Below, piece by piece: positions 33,725 through 42,641 of a DNA stretch of 64,000 nucleotides. A model generated the notes under the pieces. The model ran no database searches, had not been told where the DNA came from, and was given only the letters and a program-made list of their open reading frames with translations. This DNA comes from Robertkochia marina (GTDB lineage: Bacteria; Bacteroidota; Bacteroidia; Flavobacteriales; Flavobacteriaceae). The position numbers were made by a program, and so were the translations under genes. Location of the stretch: NCBI RefSeq assembly GCF_004799345.1, contig NZ_SSMC01000001.1, positions 1,116,001 through 1,180,000 on the forward strand, read 5' to 3'. Numbering within the stretch: the stretch's first letter is position 1; every line of letters begins with the position of its first letter.

Positions 33725-34690
33725 ATGAAAATACTTCACGTTGATAGCAATCATCCGTTGCTCAAGGAGCAGTTGGAGCAGCTCGGCACCATTAATCATG
33801 AAGATTACACCTCTTCAAAAGCTGAGATCATGAAAGTGATCGGCACTTATGACGGTCTGATCATACGCAGTCGGTTTCCTATAGACAGGGAGTTTCTCGA
33901 TGCAGCCAAAAACCTGAAATTTATTGGCAGGGTCGGGGCCGGCCTGGAAAATATTGATACGGAATACGCCAGGCAGCGCGATGTATTGTTGTTTAATGCG
34001 CCGGAAGGTAACCGTAATGCCGTAGGAGAGCATGCCCTTTGTATGCTGCTTATGTTGATGAATAAGATGGGCAAGGCACATACCGAAGTGAAGCAGGGAA
34101 TATGGCTTCGTGAAGAAAATCGCGGGGTAGAGCTCGAAGGTAAAACTATAGGGCTCTATGGCTACGGTAATATGGGGAAGGCCTTTGCCAGGAAACTGCG
34201 GGGAATGGATGCTGAGGTGATCTGCTATGATATTCTAGGCGGTGTTGGCGATGATAATGCAAGGCAGGTGGGTATCCTTGAATTCTGCAAAAATGCTGAC
34301 GTGGTAAGTCTGCATACCCCTCAAACACCTGAAACCCTGGGCCTGGTTAATAAAGAGTTTATAGACTCTTTTGCAAAACCATTTTGGTTCATTAATACGG
34401 CCAGGGGTAAAAGTGTGGTAACCGAAGACCTTGTAGAAGGCCTTAAATCCGGGAAGGTGCTCGGGGCGGCCCTTGATGTGCTGGAATACGAAAAAGCATC
34501 TTTTGAAAGCCTTTTTGAAGAAGGGGAGGCCCCTGAATCGTATCAGTACCTGGTTGATTCAGACAGGGTGGTACTTACACCTCATATAGCCGGATGGACG
34601 GTGGAGAGTAAGGAAAAGCTGGCCCAAACCATTGTTGATAAGATCAGAATATCCTTTTTTAAGAAAACATCGAAATCCCGTAGATCATGA
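33725..34690 (+). CDS. D-2-hydroxyacid dehydrogenase (phosphoglycerate dehydrogenase-like)
   Basis: The protein has 321 residues. The NAD-binding Rossmann motif is GLYGYGNMGKAFARKL (about 140-155). Catalytic residues: arginine in NTARGKSVV, a glutamate in the following segment, and histidine in LTPHIAGWT. There is no C-terminal ACT domain, so it resembles the short SerA-like enzymes of Bacteroidota. It overlaps the next gene by 4 bp (ATGA). With no serC nearby, 3-phosphoglycerate as substrate is only one possibility. Confidence 0.88.
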   Translation: MKILHVDSNHPLLKEQLEQLGTINHEDYTSSKAEIMKVIGTYDGLIIRSRFPIDREFLDAAKNLKFIGRVGAGLENIDTEYARQRDVLLFNAPEGNRNAVGEHALCMLLMLMNKMGKAHTEVKQGIWLREENRGVELEGKTIGLYGYGNMGKAFARKLRGMDAEVICYDILGGVGDDNARQVGILEFCKNADVVSLHTPQTPETLGLVNKEFIDSFAKPFWFINTARGKSVVTEDLVEGLKSGKVLGAALDVLEYEKASFESLFEEGEAPESYQYLVDSDRVVLTPHIAGWTVESKEKLAQTIVDKIRISFFKKTSKSRRS

Positions 34691-35142
34691 AATACGATGT
34701 GAATACCCCCGATGATTATATGAATTCTTTGCCGGAGGATCGTAAAGAGGTGATCGCACGGCTTAGACAACTGGCTGCGGATCATCTGCCGGAAGGATTT
34801 GAAGAAACCATGAGTTATGGTATGATCGGTTACGTGGTGCCTCATACACTTTACCCGGCAGGGTATCACTGTGATCCTCAACTGCCATTACCCTTTTTGA
34901 ATTTTGCTTCTCAGAAAAATCATGTGGCCGTATATCACAGTGGTGTTTATGCCAATGAGGCTCTTTATAAATGGTTCGTGGAGGAGTATCCAAATCATTC
35001 CGGCAGAAAGCTGGATATGGGTAAGAGCTGTATTCGTTTTAAAAGGATGGATGACATACCTTATGATCTGTTGGGAGAACTTTTTGGGAAAATGACTCCT
35101 GATGAATGGATAGAACTCTATGAAAAGAATGTAAAGCGATGA
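34687..35142 (+). CDS. DUF1801 domain protein (YdhG-like)
   Basis: The protein has 151 residues. The DUF1801 signature is visible: DDYMNSLPEDRKEVIARLRQL, EETMSYGMIGY, and a C-terminal SCIRFKRMDDIP strand. The family is a small alpha/beta domain, sometimes called iron-chaperone-like, with no confirmed enzymatic role. It overlaps the upstream dehydrogenase and the downstream VOC gene by 4 bp each, so all three are translationally coupled. Confidence 0.85.
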   Translation: MKYDVNTPDDYMNSLPEDRKEVIARLRQLAADHLPEGFEETMSYGMIGYVVPHTLYPAGYHCDPQLPLPFLNFASQKNHVAVYHSGVYANEALYKWFVEEYPNHSGRKLDMGKSCIRFKRMDDIPYDLLGELFGKMTPDEWIELYEKNVKR

Positions 35143-35519
35143 AAAAGAGGGTAACCGGCATTGGAGGTGTTTTTTTTATGGCCAAAGACCCGAAGGCGTT
35201 ATTGGATTGGTATAAGAAACATCTTGGTATTGACACCGACGAATATGGCTGGTCATTTAAATGGGAGAATGACACGATGCCTGCACAATTGACCCAGTTG
35301 GGGGTGTTCTCTGATACCTCCGATTATTTTAAGCCTTCAGAACAGCGGTGGATGATCAATTTCAGGGTAGAGGATCTCGATGCGTTGCTGGGGGTATTGA
35401 AAGAAGAAGGGGTAGAGATCGTGGGAAGCCCCGAGACGTTTAGCTACGGAAAATTCGGCTGGATTCTCGATCCCGAAGGGAATAAGATAGAATTATGGCA
35501 GCCTTTGAACGAATTTTAA
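35139..35519 (+). CDS. VOC-family (glyoxalase/bleomycin-resistance-like) protein
   Basis: The protein has 126 residues with paired beta-alpha-beta-beta-beta units. GVFFMAKDPKALLDWYKKHLGI starts the first and WMINFRVEDLDALLGVLKEEG the second; the end DPEGNKIELWQP carries the usual metal-ligand glutamate. Members bind a metal and act on small electrophilic compounds. It is the last gene of a three-gene coupled operon. The substrate is unknown. Confidence 0.88.
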   Translation: MKKRVTGIGGVFFMAKDPKALLDWYKKHLGIDTDEYGWSFKWENDTMPAQLTQLGVFSDTSDYFKPSEQRWMINFRVEDLDALLGVLKEEGVEIVGSPETFSYGKFGWILDPEGNKIELWQPLNEF

Positions 35520-35573
35520 GCGCAAAGATTTAATTTTTACTAATTTAGATAGGAGCAATCAACTTGAACACCC

Positions 35574-35948
35574 ATGACCGATAAGGAGGATAATCTTGGA
35601 GAAAAGGCCAGGAAATTCTTTAATGAAGCCGGAGAAGAGGCCAGGGAAACGGCAAGAGAGTTTTCTGAGAATGCAAAAGAGACCTTTGGTAACGGGGAGA
35701 ATAAAAGAATACTTGCCGGGGTGACAGCCCTGTTTTTAGGGGCTTTTGGAGTTCATAAATTTTTGCTGGGCTACACTAAAGAGGGATTGATCATGCTTGG
35801 GGTCACTTTGGTGTTGTCGCCTTTTACCTGTGGAATGGCTGCTTCTTTGGTTGCTATTTTAGGGTTTGTAGAGGGGGTGATCTACCTGACTAAAACCGAT
35901 ATTGATTTCTATAACACCTATGTTGCCGGCGATAAACCCTGGTTCTGA
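35574..35948 (+). CDS. TM2-domain membrane protein
   Basis: The protein has 124 residues. A charged helical N-terminus (about 1-42, many E/K/R) precedes a TM2 domain. That domain is two membrane helices joined by the GAFGVHKFLLGYTKEG turn, ending with CGMAASLVAILGFVEGVIYLT. Function unknown. It stands alone between the VOC gene and the ArsR-like gene. Confidence 0.85.
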   Translation: MTDKEDNLGEKARKFFNEAGEEARETAREFSENAKETFGNGENKRILAGVTALFLGAFGVHKFLLGYTKEGLIMLGVTLVLSPFTCGMAASLVAILGFVEGVIYLTKTDIDFYNTYVAGDKPWF

Positions 35949-35985
35949 AGGAACTCTTGACGGCATAAATTAAAACCTTGCTATT

Positions 35986-36309
35986 ATGGGACACACCAAG
36001 CGCATGGCTCATACCCTGGAACAAAATCAGCTTGCAGAACTTTTTAAAGCGTTCGGACATCCGGCAAGGATCGCAATTCTTCAGTATATATCTACCCAGC
36101 CTGACTCTATCTGTACCGATATGGTAGAGGAAATAGACCTGGCGCAATCTACGATCTCCCAGCATCTGATCGAGTTGAAAAAGACCGGCATCATTGAAGG
36201 GAAAGCCTATGGTAAAAAAATGTACTACCGTATCAATATCGATAAACTTTACGAGGTAAAACAGGTGTTGAATCACTTTCTGAATACCACCCACGAGAAC
36301 TGTTATTAA
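35986..36309 (+). CDS. ArsR-family transcriptional regulator
   Basis: The protein has 107 residues, one winged helix: FKAFGHPARIAILQYI, recognition helix AQSTISQHLIELKKTGII, and wing GKAYGKKMYYRIN. The CxC metal-binding motif of SmtB/ArsR sensors is absent; the cysteines are elsewhere (SICTDM and the C-terminal NCY), so it need not sense a metal. It is 3 bp from the acetyltransferase gene and very likely cotranscribed with it, possibly as its regulator. Confidence 0.9.
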   Translation: MGHTKRMAHTLEQNQLAELFKAFGHPARIAILQYISTQPDSICTDMVEEIDLAQSTISQHLIELKKTGIIEGKAYGKKMYYRINIDKLYEVKQVLNHFLNTTHENCY

Positions 36310-36312
36310 CGC

Positions 36313-36804
36313 ATGACGAGCCTGTCTGTACTGCCCATGATGCCTGAACATTGGAAGGAGGTAAGCCATATTTATCAGCTTGGGATGGATACAGGCATTG
36401 CAACTTTTGAAACCCGCGTACCCGATAAAGATTCCTGGTTTGCGAGGCACCTGGAATTTGCCCGACTGGTAGCTGTGCAGAATAATGCAGTGGTTGGGTG
36501 GGCTGCTTTAAGTCCGGTTTCAACACGGTTGGTATATCGCGGTGTTGCGGAAGTAAGTATTTATGTGCACCCAGCTACTGCCCGACAAGGCGTGGGAGAT
36601 GCACTTATGAAAACCCTCATAGATGAAAGTGAGAAGCACGGGGTCTGGACGTTGCATGCTGCTGTTTTTCCTGAAAATACATCCAGTTTAAGACTGCATA
36701 TTAAAAATGGTTTCAGGATCCTGGGCATAAGAGAGCGTATTGCCAAAAGAAAGGGTCAATGGTACGACAATGTGCTGCTGGAGCGCAGAAGCTCCAAATT
36801 CTGA
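36313..36804 (+). CDS. GNAT acetyltransferase (phosphinothricin/methionine sulfone-type)
   Basis: The protein has 163 residues. It shows IYQLGMDTGIATFETRVP near the N-terminus, the acceptor-site pattern of PAT/MddA/YncA-type N-acetyltransferases. The acetyl-CoA-binding ARQGVGDALMKTLI and a C-terminal NGFRILGIRERIAKRKGQWYDNVLLER follow. Relatives acetylate phosphinothricin, methionine sulfone or sulfoximine. It follows the ArsR-like gene by 3 bp. Confidence 0.88.
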   Translation: MTSLSVLPMMPEHWKEVSHIYQLGMDTGIATFETRVPDKDSWFARHLEFARLVAVQNNAVVGWAALSPVSTRLVYRGVAEVSIYVHPATARQGVGDALMKTLIDESEKHGVWTLHAAVFPENTSSLRLHIKNGFRILGIRERIAKRKGQWYDNVLLERRSSKF

Positions 36805-36850
36805 TCAAATTTTTTCGAAGGACTTCTCCTGAAAAAATAGCATACGATAT

Positions 36851-38683
36851 TTATTCTTTCTCCTTGGTCTTGCCTGATAACCGGTTTTCCAGTTCGATCT
36901 GAAATTCTTCCATGACCGGCTTGACGGTACTCTCCGGCAGATCGGCAATACGGATATACATCAACCCGTCTACAGAATGATTGAATAAGGGGTCTACATT
37001 GAAGGCAACACACTTGGCATTTTGCTTGATGTATTTTTTTATAAGCACAGGAAGCCTCAGTTCTCCCGGTTCTACCTCGTCTATCAGTCTGTCAAACTTG
37101 TTGAGGTCGGCTTTGGTCTCATCAAAAATGAATTCTTTGTCGGCGTCTTTGAGCTTTACCTTGAATTTTTTCTTCGGACTCACAAAATTGGCTACATAAG
37201 GATCCCAGTAGTGTGACTTCATAAATTCGATCATGAGAGATTTGGAGAAGTTGGAGAACTGGTTGCTGATGCTTACCCCGCCAATGAGGTATTTGTGATC
37301 CGGATGTCGGAGGGTGGTGTGCACAATGCCTTTCCACAGCAGGAATAAGGGCATGGGCTTTTGCTGGTATTCGTTGATGATAAAGGCCCGGCCCATCTCA
37401 ATAGATTCACTCATCATCTTGTAAAGTTCCGGCTCAAACCGGAATAGCTCACAGAGGTAAAAACCATCGATCCCATATTTTTCATAGATCTGCTTACCAA
37501 GTCCCATACGGTAAGCTCCAACCAATACCTTTTCATCACTATCCCACAAAAAGAGGTGGTGGTAATAATTGTCGTACTGGTCGAGGTCGATAGACTTGTT
37601 AGTACCTTCTCCCACTGCTCTGAAAGTGATCTCCCGCAGCCTTCCGATCTCTAACATGATATTCGGCATCAGGTCTGCTGTTGTTAGAAATACCTCGTAG
37701 TTCTTGCTTTGAAGCAATCGATGTCCGGCTTCCCTTAGATGATTCACCTCAGTCTCCATCAGTCCTTTTTTAACCGGAGTGGCGATCTCTTTCGGAGGAC
37801 GTGGTATTTTAAAATTGGTAGGTACCTTATCTAAGAGACTCTCTTTTTCAAATGCATTGGACAGCATATAGGTCTTTCTTCTGAGAAAATCTGTAAAGTC
37901 GCTCAACTCACTGATCTCCTGCTGGGCACTTACCGGAATGGGTCTTCCTATTCTTACTTTGATAACCCTGTTTCTTTGGGTAAGCAGTTCTGATGGAAGC
38001 TTTGCTGTACGTAAGGTGTCGTCAAGCTTTGATAAGCGATAGAACAATTTGCTGTTCTTGGCATGAAAATAAATAGGGACCACGGGTACTTCAGCCTTTT
38101 TGATCAATTTCATGGCGGCTTCTTCCCATGGACGGTCTACGATGAGTCTTCCATCACGATAGGTAGAAACTTCCCCGGCCGGAAATATCCCCAAAGGATG
38201 ACCATCTCTCAGGTGTTTGAGGCTTTGCTTAAATCCGGCAATACTGCTTTTGGCATCCTTGTGAGATTCAAAAGGGTTAACAGGCATGATAAAAGGTGCC
38301 AGGGGTTCTATACGATGTAATAGAAAATTGGCAATGATCTTATAGTCAGGACGGTTTTCAAGCAGCAGCTTCAGGAGTAAAACCCCGTCAATACCTCCCA
38401 GAGGATGGTTGGATATAGTAATGTATGCTCCGTCTTTTGGTAGTCGTTTAAGGTCTTCCTCGGGTATCTCGAACCTGATCTCGAATTCTTCAAGGATGGC
38501 ATTGAGAAATTCAATGTCTTTTTTATCCCGGTGCTTTTCATAGATGGTATTCAGGGTAGAGATCTTCAGGGCTTTCATGAGCATCCACCCCATAAACGTA
38601 CCCAAGGGGCCGTATTTGTCAGCTTTAATAACTTCGGCGACCTCTTTAGCGGTAACTAATCCCATGCGTTGGTTGTTTTTCAA
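36851..38683 (-). CDS. olsF: Fused PlsC/OlsB-type acyltransferase (OlsF-like aminolipid synthase)
   Basis: The protein has 610 residues. The N-terminal PlsC-like O-acyltransferase has TISNHPLGGIDG as its acyltransferase motif I and FPAGEVSTYRDG as motif III. The C-terminal half is a GNAT-like OlsB-type N-acyltransferase, with VLVGAYRMGLGKQIYEKYGIDGFYLCELFRF and EMGRAFI. This fusion corresponds to OlsF, reported in Flavobacterium and Serratia to make ornithine lipid from ornithine in two acylations. Glycine-lipid synthesis in this phylum uses related domains, so the amino acid headgroup is not certain. Membrane-associated, cytoplasmic face. Aspartate kinase is 35 bp upstream. Confidence 0.85.
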   Translation of the reverse strand: MKNNQRMGLVTAKEVAEVIKADKYGPLGTFMGWMLMKALKISTLNTIYEKHRDKKDIEFLNAILEEFEIRFEIPEEDLKRLPKDGAYITISNHPLGGIDGVLLLKLLLENRPDYKIIANFLLHRIEPLAPFIMPVNPFESHKDAKSSIAGFKQSLKHLRDGHPLGIFPAGEVSTYRDGRLIVDRPWEEAAMKLIKKAEVPVVPIYFHAKNSKLFYRLSKLDDTLRTAKLPSELLTQRNRVIKVRIGRPIPVSAQQEISELSDFTDFLRRKTYMLSNAFEKESLLDKVPTNFKIPRPPKEIATPVKKGLMETEVNHLREAGHRLLQSKNYEVFLTTADLMPNIMLEIGRLREITFRAVGEGTNKSIDLDQYDNYYHHLFLWDSDEKVLVGAYRMGLGKQIYEKYGIDGFYLCELFRFEPELYKMMSESIEMGRAFIINEYQQKPMPLFLLWKGIVHTTLRHPDHKYLIGGVSISNQFSNFSKSLMIEFMKSHYWDPYVANFVSPKKKFKVKLKDADKEFIFDETKADLNKFDRLIDEVEPGELRLPVLIKKYIKQNAKCVAFNVDPLFNHSVDGLMYIRIADLPESTVKPVMEEFQIELENRLSGKTKEKE

Positions 38684-38718
38684 TCAATACAAATATAGAA
38701 AAACCTGCCAATCGGGAC

Positions 38719-39969
38719 TTACTGCACTACCAACTGAATGGTTTCCTGGGTTCTTTGCTCCAGTAAAATTTTGTGTCCGTTCTGTAGTAATTTGATAGCC
38801 TCCTCATTGAAATGCCTTATGGTATAGAGGGATACGTTTTCGTAATGGGTCACCTTGAATTTTGATCGCAGGGTTTGCAGTAATTCTTCCAGTTTGTCGA
38901 ATTTGTTATCAATACAAACAGAAAAACTGATGGCAGAGTTCTGGATGAGGTCGACCTTCATGCGATAGTGGTGAAAAAGTTTGAAGATCTCACTGATATT
39001 TTCTTCTACCATAAAAGAAAAGTCAAGAGAAGAAAGTCGCATTAGTACCTGGTCTTTCTTGATGATAAAACAGGGCACCCGTGGTTCTATGCCTATGCCT
39101 TTGGCTACAGTAGTTCCCTTTTCTTCCGGATGAATGAATGAACGTACATGCAAGGGGATTTCCTTGCGCTGAAGGGGTTGCAGCGTTTTTGGGTGTATTA
39201 CCGAAGCCCCGTAAAAAGCAAGTTCGATGGCCTCGCGGTAGGAGATGTTGTTCAGGAGTTGGGTTTCACTGAAATGTCTCGGATCTGCATTTAAGACACC
39301 CGGTACATCTTTCCAGATGGTCACAGAATCTGCGTTCAGGCAGTAGGCAAAAATAGCGGCTGTGTAGTCAGACCCTTCTCTCCCCAGGGTGGTGGTGAAA
39401 TTGTTTTCATCACTGCCCAGGAATCCTTGCGTAATATTAAGGATGCCGGTGTTGATGTTTTTAGTGATAGATGATTGGGTAAGCTCCCAGTCAACCTTGG
39501 CATCTCGGTACTCACTGTTGGTCTTAATTGATTCACGAACATCCGTCCAATGATTAGGGATGCCTTGTTCCAACAGGTAGGCACTTACGATCGAGGTGGA
39601 GATCAACTCACCATAACCAACCACCTGGTCGTAAACAAAACTCTTTTTGGGCGATTTATTCCAGGCCAGAAAACCTTTTAATTCTCCAACAAGTTCGTGA
39701 AAGCGCTGATATACCGGGTGTTGATCGTTGTCGAACAGGTCGTTCATGATCGCCAGGTGATATTGAACCACCTCTTCAACAGCTTCATTAACAGCATTTT
39801 TGTTTTCAAAATAATTTTTTACCACCACTTCCATGGCGTTGGTGGTTTTTCCCATGGCAGAGATCACCAACAGGGTGTTCTCATAACCGGTTACCTGTAA
39901 AACCCTGACAACATTTCTTACGCCTTCTGCATCTTTTACAGAAGCTCCTCCAAACTTAAAGACCCTCAT
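38719..39969 (-). CDS. lysC: Aspartate kinase
   Basis: The protein has 416 residues. The kinase opens with FKFGGASVKDAEGVRNV, and TTLGREGSDYTAAIFA binds nucleotide and substrate. A shortened C-terminal regulatory region (about 300-416) carries ACT-like strands (VLMRLSSLDFSFM...). It phosphorylates aspartate at the start of Lys/Thr/Met synthesis. It lies in a run of leftward genes, GNAT-lysC-olsF, with 3 bp to the GNAT gene. Confidence 0.92.
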   Translation of the reverse strand: MRVFKFGGASVKDAEGVRNVVRVLQVTGYENTLLVISAMGKTTNAMEVVVKNYFENKNAVNEAVEEVVQYHLAIMNDLFDNDQHPVYQRFHELVGELKGFLAWNKSPKKSFVYDQVVGYGELISTSIVSAYLLEQGIPNHWTDVRESIKTNSEYRDAKVDWELTQSSITKNINTGILNITQGFLGSDENNFTTTLGREGSDYTAAIFAYCLNADSVTIWKDVPGVLNADPRHFSETQLLNNISYREAIELAFYGASVIHPKTLQPLQRKEIPLHVRSFIHPEEKGTTVAKGIGIEPRVPCFIIKKDQVLMRLSSLDFSFMVEENISEIFKLFHHYRMKVDLIQNSAISFSVCIDNKFDKLEELLQTLRSKFKVTHYENVSLYTIRHFNEEAIKLLQNGHKILLEQRTQETIQLVVQ

Positions 39970-39972
39970 AAC

Positions 39973-40449
39973 CTAGTTTGATAAATACTTTTTGATTCCT
40001 TCTTCATCCAATTGAACGGTATCCCAATCGCGAAGCACCCTGGCTCCATTACGTTCGTAAAACCGGATAGCCCCGTCATTCCAGTCGAGTACAGCCCATT
40101 CAATGCGTTTTACCCCTTGTTCATGACCGTAGGCAATAACTCTTGAAAACAAGGCGCTCCCCAGGCCTGTACCGCGCATAGACGCTCTTACGATCAGGTC
40201 TTCCAAATGAATGGTTTTTCCTTTCCAGGTAGAATACCTTGGATATACCAATGCCATTCCGGCCAAACGACCATTGGCTTCGGCTACGAAACAATGAAAA
40301 AGGGGTTGATCGCCGAATCCATCTCTGAGCAGATCCTGTTCTGTGAGGTCTACAGCATCAGGCTCCTTTTCAAAAATGGCCAATTCGTTTATCAACTCTA
40401 AAACCTGGCCCATGTCTTCCGGACGGGCATCGCGAATGATATACTCCAT
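39973..40449 (-). CDS. GNAT N-acetyltransferase (diamine acetyltransferase-like)
   Basis: The protein has 158 residues. [23 protein letters not shown] begins it, and the acetyl-CoA loop is [22 protein letters not shown], followed by [20 protein letters not shown]. These features match spermidine/diamine N-acetyltransferase-type GNATs. It is the first gene of the leftward lysC run. The acceptor is not known. Confidence 0.88.
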   Translation of the reverse strand: MEYIIRDARPEDMGQVLELINELAIFEKEPDAVDLTEQDLLRDGFGDQPLFHCFVAEANGRLAGMALVYPRYSTWKGKTIHLEDLIVRASMRGTGLGSALFSRVIAYGHEQGVKRIEWAVLDWNDGAIRFYERNGARVLRDWDTVQLDEEGIKKYLSN

Positions 40450-40564
40450 AACTGTTACAAATATAACATCAAGTTATAAAATCAAAAAATAGAAGTTTTA
40501 CTCAAACGTTGTAGTTTCACAAAAATACCGATATTTGTGAGCCAATACACAACATCAATCTTAA

Positions 40565-41575
40565 ATGTCAAGAAAAAATCAAACCCTGGGTGAGTTCATA
40601 ATCGAGAACCAGGCAGCTTTCAAGTATTCTTCCGGAGAACTTTCTAAACTGATCAATGCCATACGACTGGCTGCCAAGGTAGTTAACCACGAAGTGAACA
40701 AGGCTGGACTGGTTGATATTTTGGGTGCTGCAGGCGATACGAATATTCAGGGAGAGTCTCAGCAAAAACTGGATGTATTGGCCAATGAAAAGTTTATTCA
40801 CACCCTGGCCAATCGGGAGATCGTTTGCGGGATCGCTTCGGAAGAGGAAGATGATTTCATTCAGATCAACAGTGCAGATAATAACCATCAGAACAAGTAT
40901 GTGGTCTTGATAGATCCGTTAGACGGTTCAAGTAATATAGATGTGAATGTTTCTGTAGGTACCATCTTCAGCATATACCGAAGGGTTACCCCGATCGGAA
41001 CCCCGGTAACCCTTGAAGATTTCCTACAGCCGGGCCGTAAGCAGGTAGCAGCAGGTTACATCATTTACGGAACATCTACCATGCTGGTATATACCACGGG
41101 TCATGGGGTGAACGGATTTACCCTGAATCCCGCCATAGGTACGTTCTATCTTTCGCACCCGGATATGCAGTTCCCGGAAACCGGAAAGATCTATTCGGTG
41201 AATGAGGGGAACTATATTCACTTCCCGGAAGGTGTTAAACAGTATATCAAGTACTGCCAGCGGGAAGAAGAAGACCGCCCGTATACTTCGAGATATATTG
41301 GGTCTTTGGTTTCTGATTTTCACAGAAACATGATCAAGGGAGGAATTTATATCTATCCAAAGAGCAGTGCCAACCAGAACGGAAAGCTCAGGCTGCTCTA
41401 CGAATGCAATCCGATGGCATTTCTGGCAGAGCAGGCAGGGGGTAAGGCGAGTAACGGATTTACCCCGATCTTAGATGTGCAGCCGGAAGAGCTGCATCAA
41501 AGGGTTCCTTTCTTTTGCGGAAGTCGTAAAATGGTGGAGAAGGCAGAGGAGTTTATGCGAAACCATTCAGATTAA
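40565..41575 (+). CDS. fbp: Class 1 fructose-1,6-bisphosphatase
   Basis: The protein has 336 residues. The metal-binding [22 protein letters not shown] and the substrate-site [23 protein letters not shown] are intact. It catalyses the irreversible step of gluconeogenesis. The gene is monocistronic, diverging from the GNAT gene, with a bidirectional hairpin at 41585 shared with the convergent terB-like gene. Confidence 0.96.
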   Translation: MSRKNQTLGEFIIENQAAFKYSSGELSKLINAIRLAAKVVNHEVNKAGLVDILGAAGDTNIQGESQQKLDVLANEKFIHTLANREIVCGIASEEEDDFIQINSADNNHQNKYVVLIDPLDGSSNIDVNVSVGTIFSIYRRVTPIGTPVTLEDFLQPGRKQVAAGYIIYGTSTMLVYTTGHGVNGFTLNPAIGTFYLSHPDMQFPETGKIYSVNEGNYIHFPEGVKQYIKYCQREEEDRPYTSRYIGSLVSDFHRNMIKGGIYIYPKSSANQNGKLRLLYECNPMAFLAEQAGGKASNGFTPILDVQPEELHQRVPFFCGSRKMVEKAEEFMRNHSD

Positions 41576-41584
41576 TAAAAAAAG

Positions 41585-41605
41585 AAGGCCGGGTATTCCG
41601 GCCTT
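41585..41605. terminator. Bidirectional terminator between fbp and terB-like gene
   Basis: AAGGCCGG and CCGGCCTT pair around gtatt, with A-runs on the left and T-runs on the right, suiting both converging genes. Confidence 0.88.
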
Positions 41606-41612
41606 TATTTAT

Positions 41613-42062
41613 TTATTTACTGTTTTTATGTACTTCTGTGAGGTATTTCATATTGTCCTTGAAGTGGTCGAGGGTAGCACCCTTGCTGATCAACACCATG
41701 GTCTTTCCGATGACCTCTTCAACCGAATCGAGCTTAAACCCGAGTCCGATACAAAGCCTTCGCATAATGCGCATTTCAGGTTCGTCGGCAATTTCATCTA
41801 CGAATACCATCCTGGCAATATCGTAAAGACGCTCTACCCGCCGCTCATGTGAGAGGGGAGGGTTGATCTCATAGATGAAAGGGTTCTCGAGGATCTTTTC
41901 ATAAGCTGCTTCTTCGATATCGAGATTTTTTGCCAACCGGCTAAGGAATTCCTGTTCATCAGGGGTGATCACACCGTCAGATAAGGCAACTCTGACGATT
42001 GCCGCGAAATGGTCGCGGTTTCTTTCTCGAAACCCACTGGAATAAAGATCAGATATAGACAT
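41613..42062 (-). CDS. TerB-like protein
   Basis: The protein has 149 residues, all helical. The TerB/DjlA-N-like signature is IVRVALSDGVITPDEQEFLSRLAKNLDI, repeated weakly as MVFVDEIADEPEMRIMRRLCIGLGF. Such domains bind calcium or other metals in tellurite-resistance and membrane-stress proteins. No other ter gene is near, so a tellurite role is not supported. Confidence 0.82.
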   Translation of the reverse strand: MSISDLYSSGFRERNRDHFAAIVRVALSDGVITPDEQEFLSRLAKNLDIEEAAYEKILENPFIYEINPPLSHERRVERLYDIARMVFVDEIADEPEMRIMRRLCIGLGFKLDSVEEVIGKTMVLISKGATLDHFKDNMKYLTEVHKNSK

Positions 42063-42641
42063 ACTTGCGGTTTATTATTACGATAATAAGTTCAAAAAAT
42101 CATTCTTCATGACAGTAAACACAGGCCTTGATCCTGTGAACTACCTGAGTTCAATTTACGTAAAAAAGGTTGTTTTTTGGTGGTCTGAAGCTAATATTTT
42201 GGAGGGAGTTTTGAGGGTTAAGCAGTTATCAGTTTGCCGTTTGCACTTTTTAGTAGGAGGACCATGCTAAACGATGGGACCTTGAATTATATTCTCGTAA
42301 TGAACAGTCAATCCCCTTCCGGTTTTACCTGGAAAAATGCCCATGTGCCTTCCGGTCCCTCACTATGAAAGATTCCCTGAACCTTTCACCCCCGTTCGGT
42401 CTCCCCACATCCCTACTTCCCCATATCCCCACCTCCCTGCGTCCCCAAAAAACCCGTTAATAACTCTTAACAATTCCCCTTTTGTCACCCCGATTTTCTG
42501 TTTAATTTTAACGCCTGCACCATGGTTAAAAGAAATCCCTGATACTTGTAGTTTTTTCTTTAAACTATGGTTGTATAAACCTTCATTATAAGGGTTTAAA
42601 TAGCATTTTAAGAAGTCCGAATCCAGCAATATACAGAGCCC
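42063..42641. other. Gene-free interval before dnaE
   Basis: No credible gene is visible. From about 42385 to 42455 there is a strongly strand-asymmetric C/T-rich tract with many cccc runs. The part nearest dnaE probably holds its promoter; a clear TAnnTTTG box was not found. Confidence 0.5.

Noticed and set aside
42385-42455. C-rich tract as a structured RNA or repeat array
   Set aside because: It is strand-asymmetric low-complexity DNA without pairing partners; similar purine/pyrimidine tracts near 51950 and 54720 look like ordinary intergenic drift.
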